A DNA stretch of 64,000 nt. It comes from Pseudomonas fluorescens (GTDB lineage: Bacteria; Pseudomonadota; Gammaproteobacteria; Pseudomonadales; Pseudomonadaceae). The notes beneath the pieces are model-generated. The model saw only the letters and a list, made by a program, of their open reading frames with translations. It ran no database searches and was not told where the DNA came from. The position numbers and the translations under genes are program-made. Where the stretch lies: NCBI RefSeq assembly GCF_018614655.1, contig NZ_JAGGOG010000013.1, positions 1-64,000 on the forward strand, read 5' to 3'. Of this stretch, positions 9,066 through 18,038 are shown piece after piece; positions within the stretch are counted from its first letter, which is position 1, and each line of letters opens with the position of its first letter.

Positions 9066-10252
9066 GTAATGTCCAGGCCAAACTGCTGATCGTTGACGAT
9101 CTGCCGGAAAACCTGTTGGCCCTTGAGGCCTTGATCAAACGCGAGGACCGCCAGGTCTACAAGGCGCTGAGCGCCGATGAGGCCTTGTCGCTGTTGCTGG
9201 AGCACGAGTTCGCCATGGCGATTCTCGACGTGCAAATGCCTGGTATGAACGGTTTCGAGTTGGCCGAGTTGATGCGTGGCACCGAGAAGACCAAGAACAT
9301 CCCCATCGTGTTTGTCAGCGCAGCCGGCCGTGAACTCAACTATGCGTTCAAAGGCTACGAAAGTGGTGCGGTGGACTTCCTGCACAAGCCGCTGGATATC
9401 CATGCGGTCAAGAGCAAGGTCAATGTCTTCGTCGACCTGTACCGCCAGAGCAAGGCCATGAAACTGCAGGTCGAGGCCCTGGAGCAGAGCCGTCGCGAGC
9501 AGGAGCTGTTGCTGACGCGCCTGCAGGCGACCCAGGCGCAACTGGAACAAGCGGTACGCATGCGCGATGACTTCATGTCGATCGTTGCCCACGAGGTGCG
9601 CACCCCCCTCAACGGTCTCATCCTGGAAACCCAGTTGCGCAAGATGCACCTGGCCCGGGACAACGCCGCAGCCTTTACCCTGGACAAGATGCACGCCATG
9701 GTCGACCGTGATGAGCGGCAGATCCAGAGCCTGATCCGCCTGATCGAAGACATGCTTGACGTGTCGCGAATCCGCACCGGCAAGCTGTCGATTCGCCCGG
9801 GGCATTTCGACCTGGCCCAGTTAGTACGCAACCTTCTGGAGAACTTCGCCCCGCAAGTGGCGGCGGCCGAATCTTCGGTGCAGTTTGAAGCGCCGCAACC
9901 GGTGGAAGGTAACTGGGATGAATTCAGGATCGAACAAGTGGTGTCCAACCTGTTGACCAATGCCTTACGCTATGGAGCCAAGAGCCCCGTGGAAGTGCGG
10001 GTGTACGCCGAGCATGGTGAGGCCCGGGTTGAGGTGCGTGACCACGGGATTGGCATCAGCGAAGACAACCAGAAGCGAATTTTTCAACAGTTCGAGCGGG
10101 TTTCCGCCAACCATTCCGTGGCGGGCCTGGGGCTGGGGCTGTTTATTTCCGAGCAGATCGTCGCGGCTCACGGCGGGACGATTGAGGTCGAGAGCCGGAT
10201 AGGCGAGGGCGCGTTGTTTCGGGTGTGCCTGCCTCTGGAGTCCGGTGGGTGA
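9059..10252 (+). CDS. Receiver-histidine kinase hybrid (cytoplasmic)
   Basis: A 397-residue soluble protein. An N-terminal receiver (LLIVDDLPENLLALEAL, phospho-Asp in AILDVQMPGMNG) is followed by a coiled-coil linker near residues 130-165, HisKA with SIVAHEVRTPLNG, and HATPase_c (VRDHGIGIS, GLGLGLFIS). The order receiver-then-kinase suggests its kinase output depends on phosphotransfer from another kinase, plausibly the large hybrid kinase upstream. ATG 9059 lies inside the end of the CheB-like gene. Confidence 0.88.
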   Translation: MLSNVQAKLLIVDDLPENLLALEALIKREDRQVYKALSADEALSLLLEHEFAMAILDVQMPGMNGFELAELMRGTEKTKNIPIVFVSAAGRELNYAFKGYESGAVDFLHKPLDIHAVKSKVNVFVDLYRQSKAMKLQVEALEQSRREQELLLTRLQATQAQLEQAVRMRDDFMSIVAHEVRTPLNGLILETQLRKMHLARDNAAAFTLDKMHAMVDRDERQIQSLIRLIEDMLDVSRIRTGKLSIRPGHFDLAQLVRNLLENFAPQVAAAESSVQFEAPQPVEGNWDEFRIEQVVSNLLTNALRYGAKSPVEVRVYAEHGEARVEVRDHGIGISEDNQKRIFQQFERVSANHSVAGLGLGLFISEQIVAAHGGTIEVESRIGEGALFRVCLPLESGG

Positions 10253-10330
10253 AATCAATCGATTATCTGACGCAACCTCTGTGTGACCCGATGGTCGTAT
10301 CAGCAGCAATTGACCGGACAAAGGCTTCCC

Positions 10331-10708
10331 ATGAGTGAAGATGCACAAGATGTTGTACTGATCGTCGAGGATGACCCTTCGATTCTGTTTGTCCTGGGCG
10401 AGTATTTATCGGGCTTGGGGTATCGGGTGTTGAAAGCAGAGGACGGTGAGCAGGCGTTCGAGATTCTTGCGTCCAAGCCGCACCTGGACTTGATGGTGAC
10501 CGACTACCGTCTGCCGGGTGGCATTTCCGGGGTGCAGATCGCTGAACCGGCGGTCAAACTGCGGCCTGAGCTGAAAGTCATCTTTATCAGTGGCTATCCG
10601 CAGGAGATTCTGGACTGCAACAGTCCGATTACTCGTAATGCTCCGATCCTGGCCAAGCCGTTTGATCTGGATACGTTGCAGGAGCATATTCAGAAGTTAT
10701 TGGCGTGA
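10331..10708 (+). CDS. Single-domain response regulator
   Basis: A 125-residue receiver-only protein. It has the acidic pocket (LIVEDDPSILFVL), the phospho-Asp segment LMVTDYRLPGG, the FISGYP strand and the conserved Lys in LAKPFD. ATG 10331 has AAAGG shortly upstream. It lacks an output domain, so it probably acts as a phosphate shuttle or through protein contact. It is the last gene of the + strand signalling operon; a hairpin follows at 10730. Confidence 0.85.
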   Translation: MSEDAQDVVLIVEDDPSILFVLGEYLSGLGYRVLKAEDGEQAFEILASKPHLDLMVTDYRLPGGISGVQIAEPAVKLRPELKVIFISGYPQEILDCNSPITRNAPILAKPFDLDTLQEHIQKLLA

Positions 10709-10729
10709 GTACCTGTCAGTGAGGCGGTT

Positions 10730-10748
10730 CAGGCTCTTTCTGAGCCTG
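10730..10748. terminator. Hairpin between convergent genes
   Basis: CAGGCTC (10730-10736), a 5-nt loop and GAGCCTG (10742-10748) form a perfect 7-bp stem between the receiver gene and the convergent toxin-like gene. It is a plausible bidirectional terminator, without a strong T-tract. Confidence 0.55.
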
Positions 10749-10767
10749 CTCCCGGTTTCTTGTGAAG

Positions 10768-13700
10768 CTACTTGGCCAATGCCGTGACCCGTGCGTTCAG
10801 GCTACTGGTGGGCGTGAACACCATGCTATAGCCCTGTGCCGAGTTCATGAAGTTTTGAATACCTGCTTGTTGCTCAATGCCGAGCTTGTAAACATTGGCT
10901 TCGCCTGCTGTCGCCGGTGGTGTGGTCAGACCGCCAAGGTGCTGGTCCAAGGTATGTGAATTGGAGTGATAAAGATAGAGTTCGCCATCGCTGGCTTTTT
11001 GAATATATACCGCATGAGTGACTTTTCCCTCGTTGTATCCACCCTTGCTGACAAAAGTTACGACTCCTGACTCGGAAACATCTGCCGCCCTGAAAGTGTC
11101 TTTCAGTGTGCTGGGGTTAATGTTCATCAGTTCATTGTAGCGGGGAGTGCCGCCATTCAACACCTCTGAAATAAGGGTTTTGAATGTTTTTTCAGTGATT
11201 TTCTTATCTGCCTGTGCGCTACGCAGGGCGGTAGCATAACAAATTCTTAGTTCGGACTTTCCATCTATCACTTTATATAATTTTTCGATATTTCCCTTCA
11301 GCTCGTCACTTGAAAGTACTTTGGGCTGGAAGTTTTCGAGTGGTCCTCCGTAGGCCTTTCCTGATTTCGGATCTATGGCGTGCCAATTCCCAGTGGCGTC
11401 GTCAAGTTTCGCGAATACCTTGACGTCCTCAACGTTGTTGATTGCTTTCAAGGAACCCTCGGCAATGCCAGGTACTTTAGCCAGTGAAAGCGCATCGACC
11501 TTAGTCAGCCCTTTGGATAGCTTATTAAAACCATGGCGTGCCAATTTGGCGCCTCCCCGAAACAGGTCAACGGCACCATCCAGGGGATTCAGGGCGCCAA
11601 TGGCCGCCCGTCCCACAATTTTGGTAGTTCGGAGTACTTTGCTAAGCGCCGACGCTGCAACTGACGCCGCCTTAGCACCCTTTACGGCCGCGCCGATGCC
11701 TACCACAAAACCTAATGCGTCGATTGCCAGATCTGTAAGGCCCTCGACGATTTTACCGTCCATAAAATTGACAATTGCTGATCTACCAGGAATCAGGTTG
11801 AGCATGAATTCGTTGATTTTTTTGGAGAGCACGATCTGGCTATCAAACGTCGTCATCCCCTTGGCTTGGTTTTTGAGCTCGGGAAGATCAATGTTTTTTA
11901 CATAAGCATCTGCGATGTATGATGATCGCTCGCTCTTAAAACTGTAGGGAATGTCGGTGGGGCTGGTTTTTTCATGAGTAATGTCAGATGAGTATTTGCT
12001 GGGCGTGCGGGGTTTAACTTCAACATACTCAGTGTCAGGCCGCTTTTGACCGGCTGGATATTTTCCGGGCTGTAGATCCCCTAGGTGTGAGCGGTCCGTG
12101 AATAGACCTTTTTTCAGATCGACTTCATAAATGCTAACCCTGCCATTGTTTTTGATCTTTAGTAATAGGTTGTTGTTCTCGCGCTCTTTGGTATGGGGTG
12201 TCCAAAAATCGTGCGACTTTACAGTTCTGAGCGTGTAATCAAGCTTGTCCTTTCGCAGAATAGTGAGTTCACCGTTTTCAATGGCTTGTTGTATATGTAG
12301 CGGCTGTTGCGATATCAGGTATTTTATTTGGGTGGCGATACTTTTTTCTGTCGTGGTAATGTATTTTGAGAACGCATCATCGAAGGCGGTTGGAAGGGAT
12401 GGTAGTTGTTTGGAGGCGTACTTTGTTTGGAATTCGTTGATGCTTACGTCGCTTGAGGAAGATACCCAGCGGCTAGAGTTTGGCTCGCCGAAATTGGTGA
12501 GAGAGATGATGGCTGGAAAGTTGGACAAAGCGCCGAGTGTTCCGTCGGTGGGTGCTTTGAGTATGTATTCATTTTTCAGATACAAGTCCAGGAGTGAATA
12601 AGGTCCGGGATAGTCCAGGTTGACTGGAGACGCGGTTATGCATTTTTTATCAAACAGTGCCGGGTCCATGTCCGGCATGGCAGTTGTCAAATATTTTAAT
12701 GCCAAGTCTTTGCCTGTTGGCATCGGGGTGCTTAGCGCTTCAGAGGCGGCTTTCAACTCATTGACCTGCGCATTAAAGGCCTCACGCACGGTGTTCATTT
12801 GTGCGGCGGTCTGCGGGTAGGACAGGCCGTTGGCAGCGCCCCAATCCTTGAGCGCTTCTTGCTGAGCGAGGTATTCGATCTGGCGTTCTGCCTCCGTGAT
12901 AGGTGCAACGGACGCGTGACGCATGACGTCGGCGTAGTTCATCGTCGCCGTTGAGCCGGGCGCGATGGCCTCAAGGCGCCCCACGGCGGTGGCAAAGCTG
13001 ACCCAACTGTGGGAGCCGAAGGCCACTTTATCCGGGATGTCCTTGACCAGAAACTCCGGAGCGCGGGTTGATAGCAGGAGATGAGTTTGAACCCACGCCT
13101 TATCTAAGGTTGATGCCTTGCCTGCGAAAACCTCACCTTCGGCCAGACGGAAGATGAACGATGAAGCACTGCGGTTAACCTGATCAGGTACCGCAAACGA
13201 CCTGCCCGCGATGCTGGCTTTTGGAGACTCCCCCGGGGTGTCCGCCTTATCGTCTTGATGAAGACTCAAGGCAGCCAACAACCAGTCATCGGCACTGCCT
13301 TTGACTGATCGAGCGTCGAACAGGGTTTGAATCGCTTTGCCCAGGGCCTGGCCCTTGGGCGACTGGATCAACTTGTCGATTATTTGTCGCGGGTTATTCC
13401 GCGATTCGGCATATGTCGGCGTCATGTCGCCCATCAAGTATTCCAGCACGTTCTTGAAGGGGCTCAGGTCAATATCACCGATCTTGCCTTGACGCAGGAT
13501 GGTCTTGAGGTGTGACTCGCTGGCGCTGTCAAGCGGGATCGGCCATGCCAGTGCGCCGGCATAATTAGCGTTGGGCAGGCTTGTGGGGGCAGGGTTGAGG
13601 AGGGCAGCGGCAAGGTTGTTCAGCTCATGACTGTTAGTGGGCACCTTCCAACCGTTGTGTTCCACATATTGCTTGAGGCTTGTTTGGCCCAAGTTGTTTT

Positions 13701-14604
13701 GTTTATCTTTTGGATAGGTGCTGTCGGGATGGACCAGGAACATCTGCCCGTCCAGGTGTTCGTCAATCAACGAGTTTGCAAGCTGGTTGCTCTGCATGTG
13801 ATTGAATACAAACTTGAGCGTGCGTTTTGCTTCGTGCTCGGTGATATGGTCGCCCAGTAGAGAAGTTTGCTGTTTGAGCGCGTCCTCGCTACGTACCTCA
13901 CTCAACGCCGATGGTGCGTCCGGGAAGGTTTTGTCGCGTTGCAGCATGCGGGCGTACTCGAGTGCTTCGTTGGGCGACAACGTCTGCGGCACTCCGTAAA
14001 AACGCAGTACCAGCGATAATGGCGCATTGTCCACGGTTGGAGATAATGCAGGATGAAAGCTGGAGGAATCGCTGCCGGCGGCTATGATTTTTGCGGCGGC
14101 CAAAATAGGGCCGCTGACGGCTGACCACTCCTTGTCGCCTGGCCCAAAGGTCTTTATTAACCTGTCGGGTTTGGTCTGAAAGGAGATTTCACCTTTTTCG
14201 GGAGAGATACTGATCGTGCGGGGATCCGTGATTCCCTGCGCAATCGCCCATTCACGAACAGCCGGATTGGACATGGCTCGACCCAGTTGCGCCCACCACT
14301 GGCCGAACGTCGAGTAAGGGTCAATATCCAAACGAGCCTGGCGGCTGGCGTCTGGTCTGGAGTTTCTCGCAATCATCCCGTTGGCAACACGCTCCGCCAT
14401 GTAGCTGTCATCCCTTGCAAGGGTGTCGTCGTCAGGCTCGGCAGATGTTTCGGTATCGCGCTTGTGCCGGGTGATCTGTGGCGATTCGACGGGAACCTGT
14501 GCTGAGGCGCCATTCAAGGGCATTTGACGGGGTGTTTGAATAACGCTGCTGGAAGTGATCATTGGCGGGCTCATTCTGGTTATTGGGACATCTTGGGGGA
14601 ACAT
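10768..14604 (-). CDS. Large toxin-like protein, paralogue with a different C-terminal domain (toxin-like gene 2)
   Basis: I chose ATG 14604 (1278 residues) because AAGGGA lies at good spacing; ATG 14637 would add 11 residues. It parallels the protein at 297-3902. Both carry the WPIPL motif near residue 345; here APEFLVKDIP and GSHSWVSFATAVGRLEAIAPG match APQFLVKEIP and GSQAWANFCIAVAKVEAEAPG. The central core LNLIPGRSAIVNF is followed by Ala-rich hydrophobic helices and NPLDGAVDLFRGG. The last ~160 residues differ and carry ELRICYATAL (Cys about 1122), KVTHAVYIQ (His about 1197) and LYLYHSNSHTLD, which could form another papain-like triad. No signal peptide is seen. The 3' half is clearly AT-richer than the flanking kinase genes. 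Toxin function is inferred from the conserved-body, variable-tail design. Confidence 0.6.
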   Translation of the reverse strand: MFPQDVPITRMSPPMITSSSVIQTPRQMPLNGASAQVPVESPQITRHKRDTETSAEPDDDTLARDDSYMAERVANGMIARNSRPDASRQARLDIDPYSTFGQWWAQLGRAMSNPAVREWAIAQGITDPRTISISPEKGEISFQTKPDRLIKTFGPGDKEWSAVSGPILAAAKIIAAGSDSSSFHPALSPTVDNAPLSLVLRFYGVPQTLSPNEALEYARMLQRDKTFPDAPSALSEVRSEDALKQQTSLLGDHITEHEAKRTLKFVFNHMQSNQLANSLIDEHLDGQMFLVHPDSTYPKDKQNNLGQTSLKQYVEHNGWKVPTNSHELNNLAAALLNPAPTSLPNANYAGALAWPIPLDSASESHLKTILRQGKIGDIDLSPFKNVLEYLMGDMTPTYAESRNNPRQIIDKLIQSPKGQALGKAIQTLFDARSVKGSADDWLLAALSLHQDDKADTPGESPKASIAGRSFAVPDQVNRSASSFIFRLAEGEVFAGKASTLDKAWVQTHLLLSTRAPEFLVKDIPDKVAFGSHSWVSFATAVGRLEAIAPGSTATMNYADVMRHASVAPITEAERQIEYLAQQEALKDWGAANGLSYPQTAAQMNTVREAFNAQVNELKAASEALSTPMPTGKDLALKYLTTAMPDMDPALFDKKCITASPVNLDYPGPYSLLDLYLKNEYILKAPTDGTLGALSNFPAIISLTNFGEPNSSRWVSSSSDVSINEFQTKYASKQLPSLPTAFDDAFSKYITTTEKSIATQIKYLISQQPLHIQQAIENGELTILRKDKLDYTLRTVKSHDFWTPHTKERENNNLLLKIKNNGRVSIYEVDLKKGLFTDRSHLGDLQPGKYPAGQKRPDTEYVEVKPRTPSKYSSDITHEKTSPTDIPYSFKSERSSYIADAYVKNIDLPELKNQAKGMTTFDSQIVLSKKINEFMLNLIPGRSAIVNFMDGKIVEGLTDLAIDALGFVVGIGAAVKGAKAASVAASALSKVLRTTKIVGRAAIGALNPLDGAVDLFRGGAKLARHGFNKLSKGLTKVDALSLAKVPGIAEGSLKAINNVEDVKVFAKLDDATGNWHAIDPKSGKAYGGPLENFQPKVLSSDELKGNIEKLYKVIDGKSELRICYATALRSAQADKKITEKTFKTLISEVLNGGTPRYNELMNINPSTLKDTFRAADVSESGVVTFVSKGGYNEGKVTHAVYIQKASDGELYLYHSNSHTLDQHLGGLTTPPATAGEANVYKLGIEQQAGIQNFMNSAQGYSMVFTPTSSLNARVTALAK

Positions 14605-14729
14605 CTCATTCCCTTTGACGTAAACCTTCGTACCCAAACCCCATGGGCGATTCCAACTCGCGGAGAAGTAATAGTTTCAGCGTTTTGCCCTGCCAGCGTG
14701 CCTTACAGGCAATAGCCGTACTTATGTCA

Positions 14730-16400
14730 TTACGCCCGAATCATCTCCCGCACTTTCGCCGTCAACAAATCAAACGTAAACGGCTTGGTGATCAACTGCA
14801 TCCCCGGATCCAGAAACCCGCCGCGCACCGCCGCGTGCTCGGCATACCCTGTGATAAACAACACCTTCAAGTCCGGACGAACCTGTCGCCCGATTTCTGC
14901 CAGTTGCCGACCATTCATCCCCGGCAGGCCTACGTCGCTGATCATCAGGTCAATCCGCTGGCCGGATTCGATAATCGGCATGGCACTGTCGGCATCCCCG
15001 GCTTCGACAAAGGCGTAACCCAGCTCGCTTAACACCTGACTCACCAGCGCCCGCACTGCCGGGTCATCCTCGACGATCAACACCGTTTCACCGATATTGG
15101 CGTAAGGCTGCAGGGCAGGATCGAGGGGGCCATCAACTGCCACTTCACCGGCACAGCGCGGCAGGAACAGGCTGACGGTGGTGCCTTCGCCGACAACGCT
15201 GTGAATGGTCACATGGCCGTGGGACTGTCGGGCGAAGCCGTAGATCATCGACAAGCCCAGGCCAGTCCCTTGGCCAATGGGTTTGGTGGTAAAGAAGGGG
15301 TCGAATGCGCGGCTGATCACGCTATCGGGCATGCCGCAGCCGGTATCACTGACGCTCAGCTCCACGTAGTCACCGGGGGTGAGGGTGCCATAAGCCGATG
15401 TAAAAACGCTGTCCAGATGGCGATTGCTGGTTTCCACCACCAGTTGGCCGCCGTCGGGCATCGCGTCCCGGGCGTTGATCGCCAGGTTGAGCAGGGCGCT
15501 TTCCAGTTGATTGGGGTCGGCCTCGGCAACCCAGAGCGGTTCGTTCAGGCGCATATCCAGGACGATGCTTTCGTTGAGGCTGCGCTGCAGCAACTCGCTC
15601 ATGGATGTCACCAAGTGATTGATCTCCACCGGCTTTGAATCCAGTGACTGGCGACGGGAAAACGCCAGCAGGCGGTGGGTCAGGCCGGCGGCGCGGTTGG
15701 CTGAAGTGACGCCCAGGTCGATCAAGCTGTCGAGGTCTTCCAGCCGGCCTCGGGCCAGTCGCCTGCGCAGCAACTCCAGGCTGCCGATGATCCCGGTAAG
15801 CATATTGTTGAAGTCATGGGCGATACCGCCGGTCAACTGCCCGACGGCTTCCATTTTCTGTGATTGGCGCAGCGCCTCCTCGTTGTTACGCAACTGTGCG
15901 GTGCGCTCTTCAACCTGCTGCTCGAGGGTCTCCAGGGTACGTTGCAGGCGCAACTCGCCCTGGCTCAGGTCGATCAAGCGGTCCCGGGCCTCATATTGTC
16001 GGCGTCGACCACGCAGGGCCGTGGTCACGAGGCTGATCAGGGTCACCGGATGAAAAGGGCGCTCCAGCAAGGTGATGTTGCCCAGCAGTGTGCTCAGGTG
16101 CGAGGAAGCGTTTTGCTCCGCACCGCCGTGGTGAGTCATCAGCACGATAGGCAGGTCCGACCAGGCAGGCTGTTGATGCAGGTAGTCGAGCAGCGGGTTC
16201 AGGTTGACACCGCGCAGGGCTTCGACGGCGATGATCAGCAGGCCGGCGCCCTGTTCGAGTTCGTCACATAACATCTGCAAGTGGGAGGCGATGATGCCGC
16301 AGAAGCCTGCTTCATTGAGCATCATTAGCGCCAGTGCGCTGTCGCGTCCCAGCGGCGCGAGAATGATCGCGCGCTCGGAGATGGCTGGCAAGCCACTCAT
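14730..16400 (-). CDS. Hybrid histidine kinase with degenerate N-terminal receiver and C-terminal receiver
   Basis: A 556-residue soluble kinase. The N-terminal ~125 residues resemble a receiver fold, but the phospho-acceptor strand reads LLIIAVEAL without the usual Asp, so it is probably degenerate. A coiled coil (LETLEQQVEERTAQL) leads to HisKA with GGIAHDFNNMLTG, HATPase_c (VSDTGCGM, GQGTGLGLSM) and a C-terminal receiver (VLIVEDDPAVRAL, phospho-Asp in LMISDVGLPGMNG). Its ATG overlaps the stop of the KaiC-like gene by 4 bp, so the two are translated together and probably work together. Confidence 0.88.
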   Translation of the reverse strand: MSGLPAISERAIILAPLGRDSALALMMLNEAGFCGIIASHLQMLCDELEQGAGLLIIAVEALRGVNLNPLLDYLHQQPAWSDLPIVLMTHHGGAEQNASSHLSTLLGNITLLERPFHPVTLISLVTTALRGRRRQYEARDRLIDLSQGELRLQRTLETLEQQVEERTAQLRNNEEALRQSQKMEAVGQLTGGIAHDFNNMLTGIIGSLELLRRRLARGRLEDLDSLIDLGVTSANRAAGLTHRLLAFSRRQSLDSKPVEINHLVTSMSELLQRSLNESIVLDMRLNEPLWVAEADPNQLESALLNLAINARDAMPDGGQLVVETSNRHLDSVFTSAYGTLTPGDYVELSVSDTGCGMPDSVISRAFDPFFTTKPIGQGTGLGLSMIYGFARQSHGHVTIHSVVGEGTTVSLFLPRCAGEVAVDGPLDPALQPYANIGETVLIVEDDPAVRALVSQVLSELGYAFVEAGDADSAMPIIESGQRIDLMISDVGLPGMNGRQLAEIGRQVRPDLKVLFITGYAEHAAVRGGFLDPGMQLITKPFTFDLLTAKVREMIRA

Positions 16401-17917
16401 ATTCCTTCATCCTGCAGCAATGGACTGCCCGCACCCATATAGTTTGGTACGCCGCGCAGCACACCTTGAAAGGCCTCGAGAGGTTCGCCGATGGTCATGC
16501 CTCGGCCACCAATGCGGTATTCACGAATGGTCGACTCATGGCTGCCGGTACGTTTCTTGATGATCGAAATGGCCCGGCGGACTTTACCCAGCGCTTCAAA
16601 GTAGCGCAGCAGGATGACCGTGTCGGCCAGGTAGGTAATGTCCACTGGCGCCTGCATATCACCCACCAGGCCGTGCTGGGCCACGGTCATGAAGGTCGCG
16701 GCGCCTCGGCGGTTGAGGTAGAGCAGCAGTTCGTGCATGTGCAGGATCAGGGCGTTCTCTTCCGGCATGGCGGCCTGATAGCCGTTGATACTGTCGATCA
16801 CCACGGTCTTGATCCCGCGCTCATCGATGCAACGTCGGACCCGGTGCGAGAACTCCCCAGGGGACAGCTCCGCGGCATCTACCTGCTCAATCAGCAGATT
16901 GCCTGTTTGTTGCAGGGCCTCCAGGTCGATGCCCATGTTCTTCATTCGCTCGAACAGCAGCCCCAGTTCTTCATCAAAAATGAACAACGCCGCTTTTTCG
17001 CCTCGTGCCACGGCGGCCGCAGCAAAGATCATCGAGATCAGCGACTTGCCGGTACCCGCAGGGCCGAGGATCAGGGTGCTGGACCCGGTCTCGATACCGC
17101 CCCCCAGGAGTGCGTCCATTTCGCGGATGCCACTGGTCAAGGTTTCGCGGCTGTAGCCGCCACGGTGCTCGGCCGCCACCAGGCGAGGGAACACATGGAC
17201 GCCATCTTCCATGATGGTGAAGTCATGAAAACCACCGCGGTATTTCTGCCCCCGGTACTTCACAATCCGTACACGCCGCCGTTCAGCGCCGTAGTTGGGG
17301 GTCAGTTCTTCCAGGCGAATCACCCCATGAGCCACGCTGTGTACGGTTTTATCGAGGGACTCGGTGGTCAGGTCGTCCAGCAGCAGGACGGTGGCGTCGT
17401 AGCGTACGAAGTAGTGCTTGATCGCCAGGATCTGCCGGCGATAACGCAAGGAGCTTTGCGCAAGCAGGCGGATTTCCGAGAGGCTATCGATGACCACGCG
17501 GGTCGGCTGGACCCGCTCCACCACTTCGAAGATCTGTCGGGTGGCTTCCCCCAGTTCCAGGTCCGAGGAGTACAGCAGGCTTTGCTGGTGCTCGGCGTTG
17601 AGCAGGCTTTCCGGCGGGGTCAGCTCGAAGATATGGATGTTTTCATCCAGGTCCCAGCCGTGGGATTTGGCGCCTTGGCGCAGTTCACGCTCGGTTTCCG
17701 ACAGCGTGATGTACAGCGAGCGCTCGCCCGCCCTGGCCCCTGCCTGGAGAAAATGCAGGGCCACGGTGGTTTTGCCGGTGCCGGGTTCGCCTTCGAGCAG
17801 GAACAGATGGCTACGGGACAGCCCGCCGGAAAGGATGTCATCGAGCCCTTCGATACCGGTTGCTGCTTTTGCTGTGAACAGCTCTTTGGATGTAGACAAG
17901 GAGTGCCCTCGTTTCAC
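16397..17917 (-). CDS. KaiC-like double RecA-domain ATPase
   Basis: A 506-residue protein with two tandem KaiC/RecA domains. Walker A motifs are LEGEPGTGKTTVAL (near residue 42) and LGPAGTGKSLISM (near 285), with Walker B-like strands (TRVVIDSLSEI, KTVVIDSINGY). The length and domain pair match cyanobacterial KaiC, but no KaiA or KaiB is visible. In non-cyanobacteria such proteins are tied to stress responses and phospho-signalling. It is co-transcribed with, and overlaps, the hybrid kinase at 14730-16400. The start ATG 17917 is followed directly by the N-terminal KaiC entry sequence (ATGIEGLDDILSGG). Confidence 0.9.
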   Translation of the reverse strand: MKRGHSLSTSKELFTAKAATGIEGLDDILSGGLSRSHLFLLEGEPGTGKTTVALHFLQAGARAGERSLYITLSETERELRQGAKSHGWDLDENIHIFELTPPESLLNAEHQQSLLYSSDLELGEATRQIFEVVERVQPTRVVIDSLSEIRLLAQSSLRYRRQILAIKHYFVRYDATVLLLDDLTTESLDKTVHSVAHGVIRLEELTPNYGAERRRVRIVKYRGQKYRGGFHDFTIMEDGVHVFPRLVAAEHRGGYSRETLTSGIREMDALLGGGIETGSSTLILGPAGTGKSLISMIFAAAAVARGEKAALFIFDEELGLLFERMKNMGIDLEALQQTGNLLIEQVDAAELSPGEFSHRVRRCIDERGIKTVVIDSINGYQAAMPEENALILHMHELLLYLNRRGAATFMTVAQHGLVGDMQAPVDITYLADTVILLRYFEALGKVRRAISIIKKRTGSHESTIREYRIGGRGMTIGEPLEAFQGVLRGVPNYMGAGSPLLQDEGI

Positions 17918-18038
17918 GTTTCAGTAGAAGGGTACGCCGGGTGAGGCGTGCCTTATTCACTTGACCGTGGAGCCGTGGGGCCGTTCAACGTTATCTTTCA
18001 ATTATGCAAAGTGGCGCGCAGTTCCAACCTTTGCAGGG

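Noticed and set aside
16466..17944. 492-codon + strand frame opposite the KaiC-like gene
   Set aside because: Antisense of a clearly conserved ATPase; composition is typical of a shadow frame.
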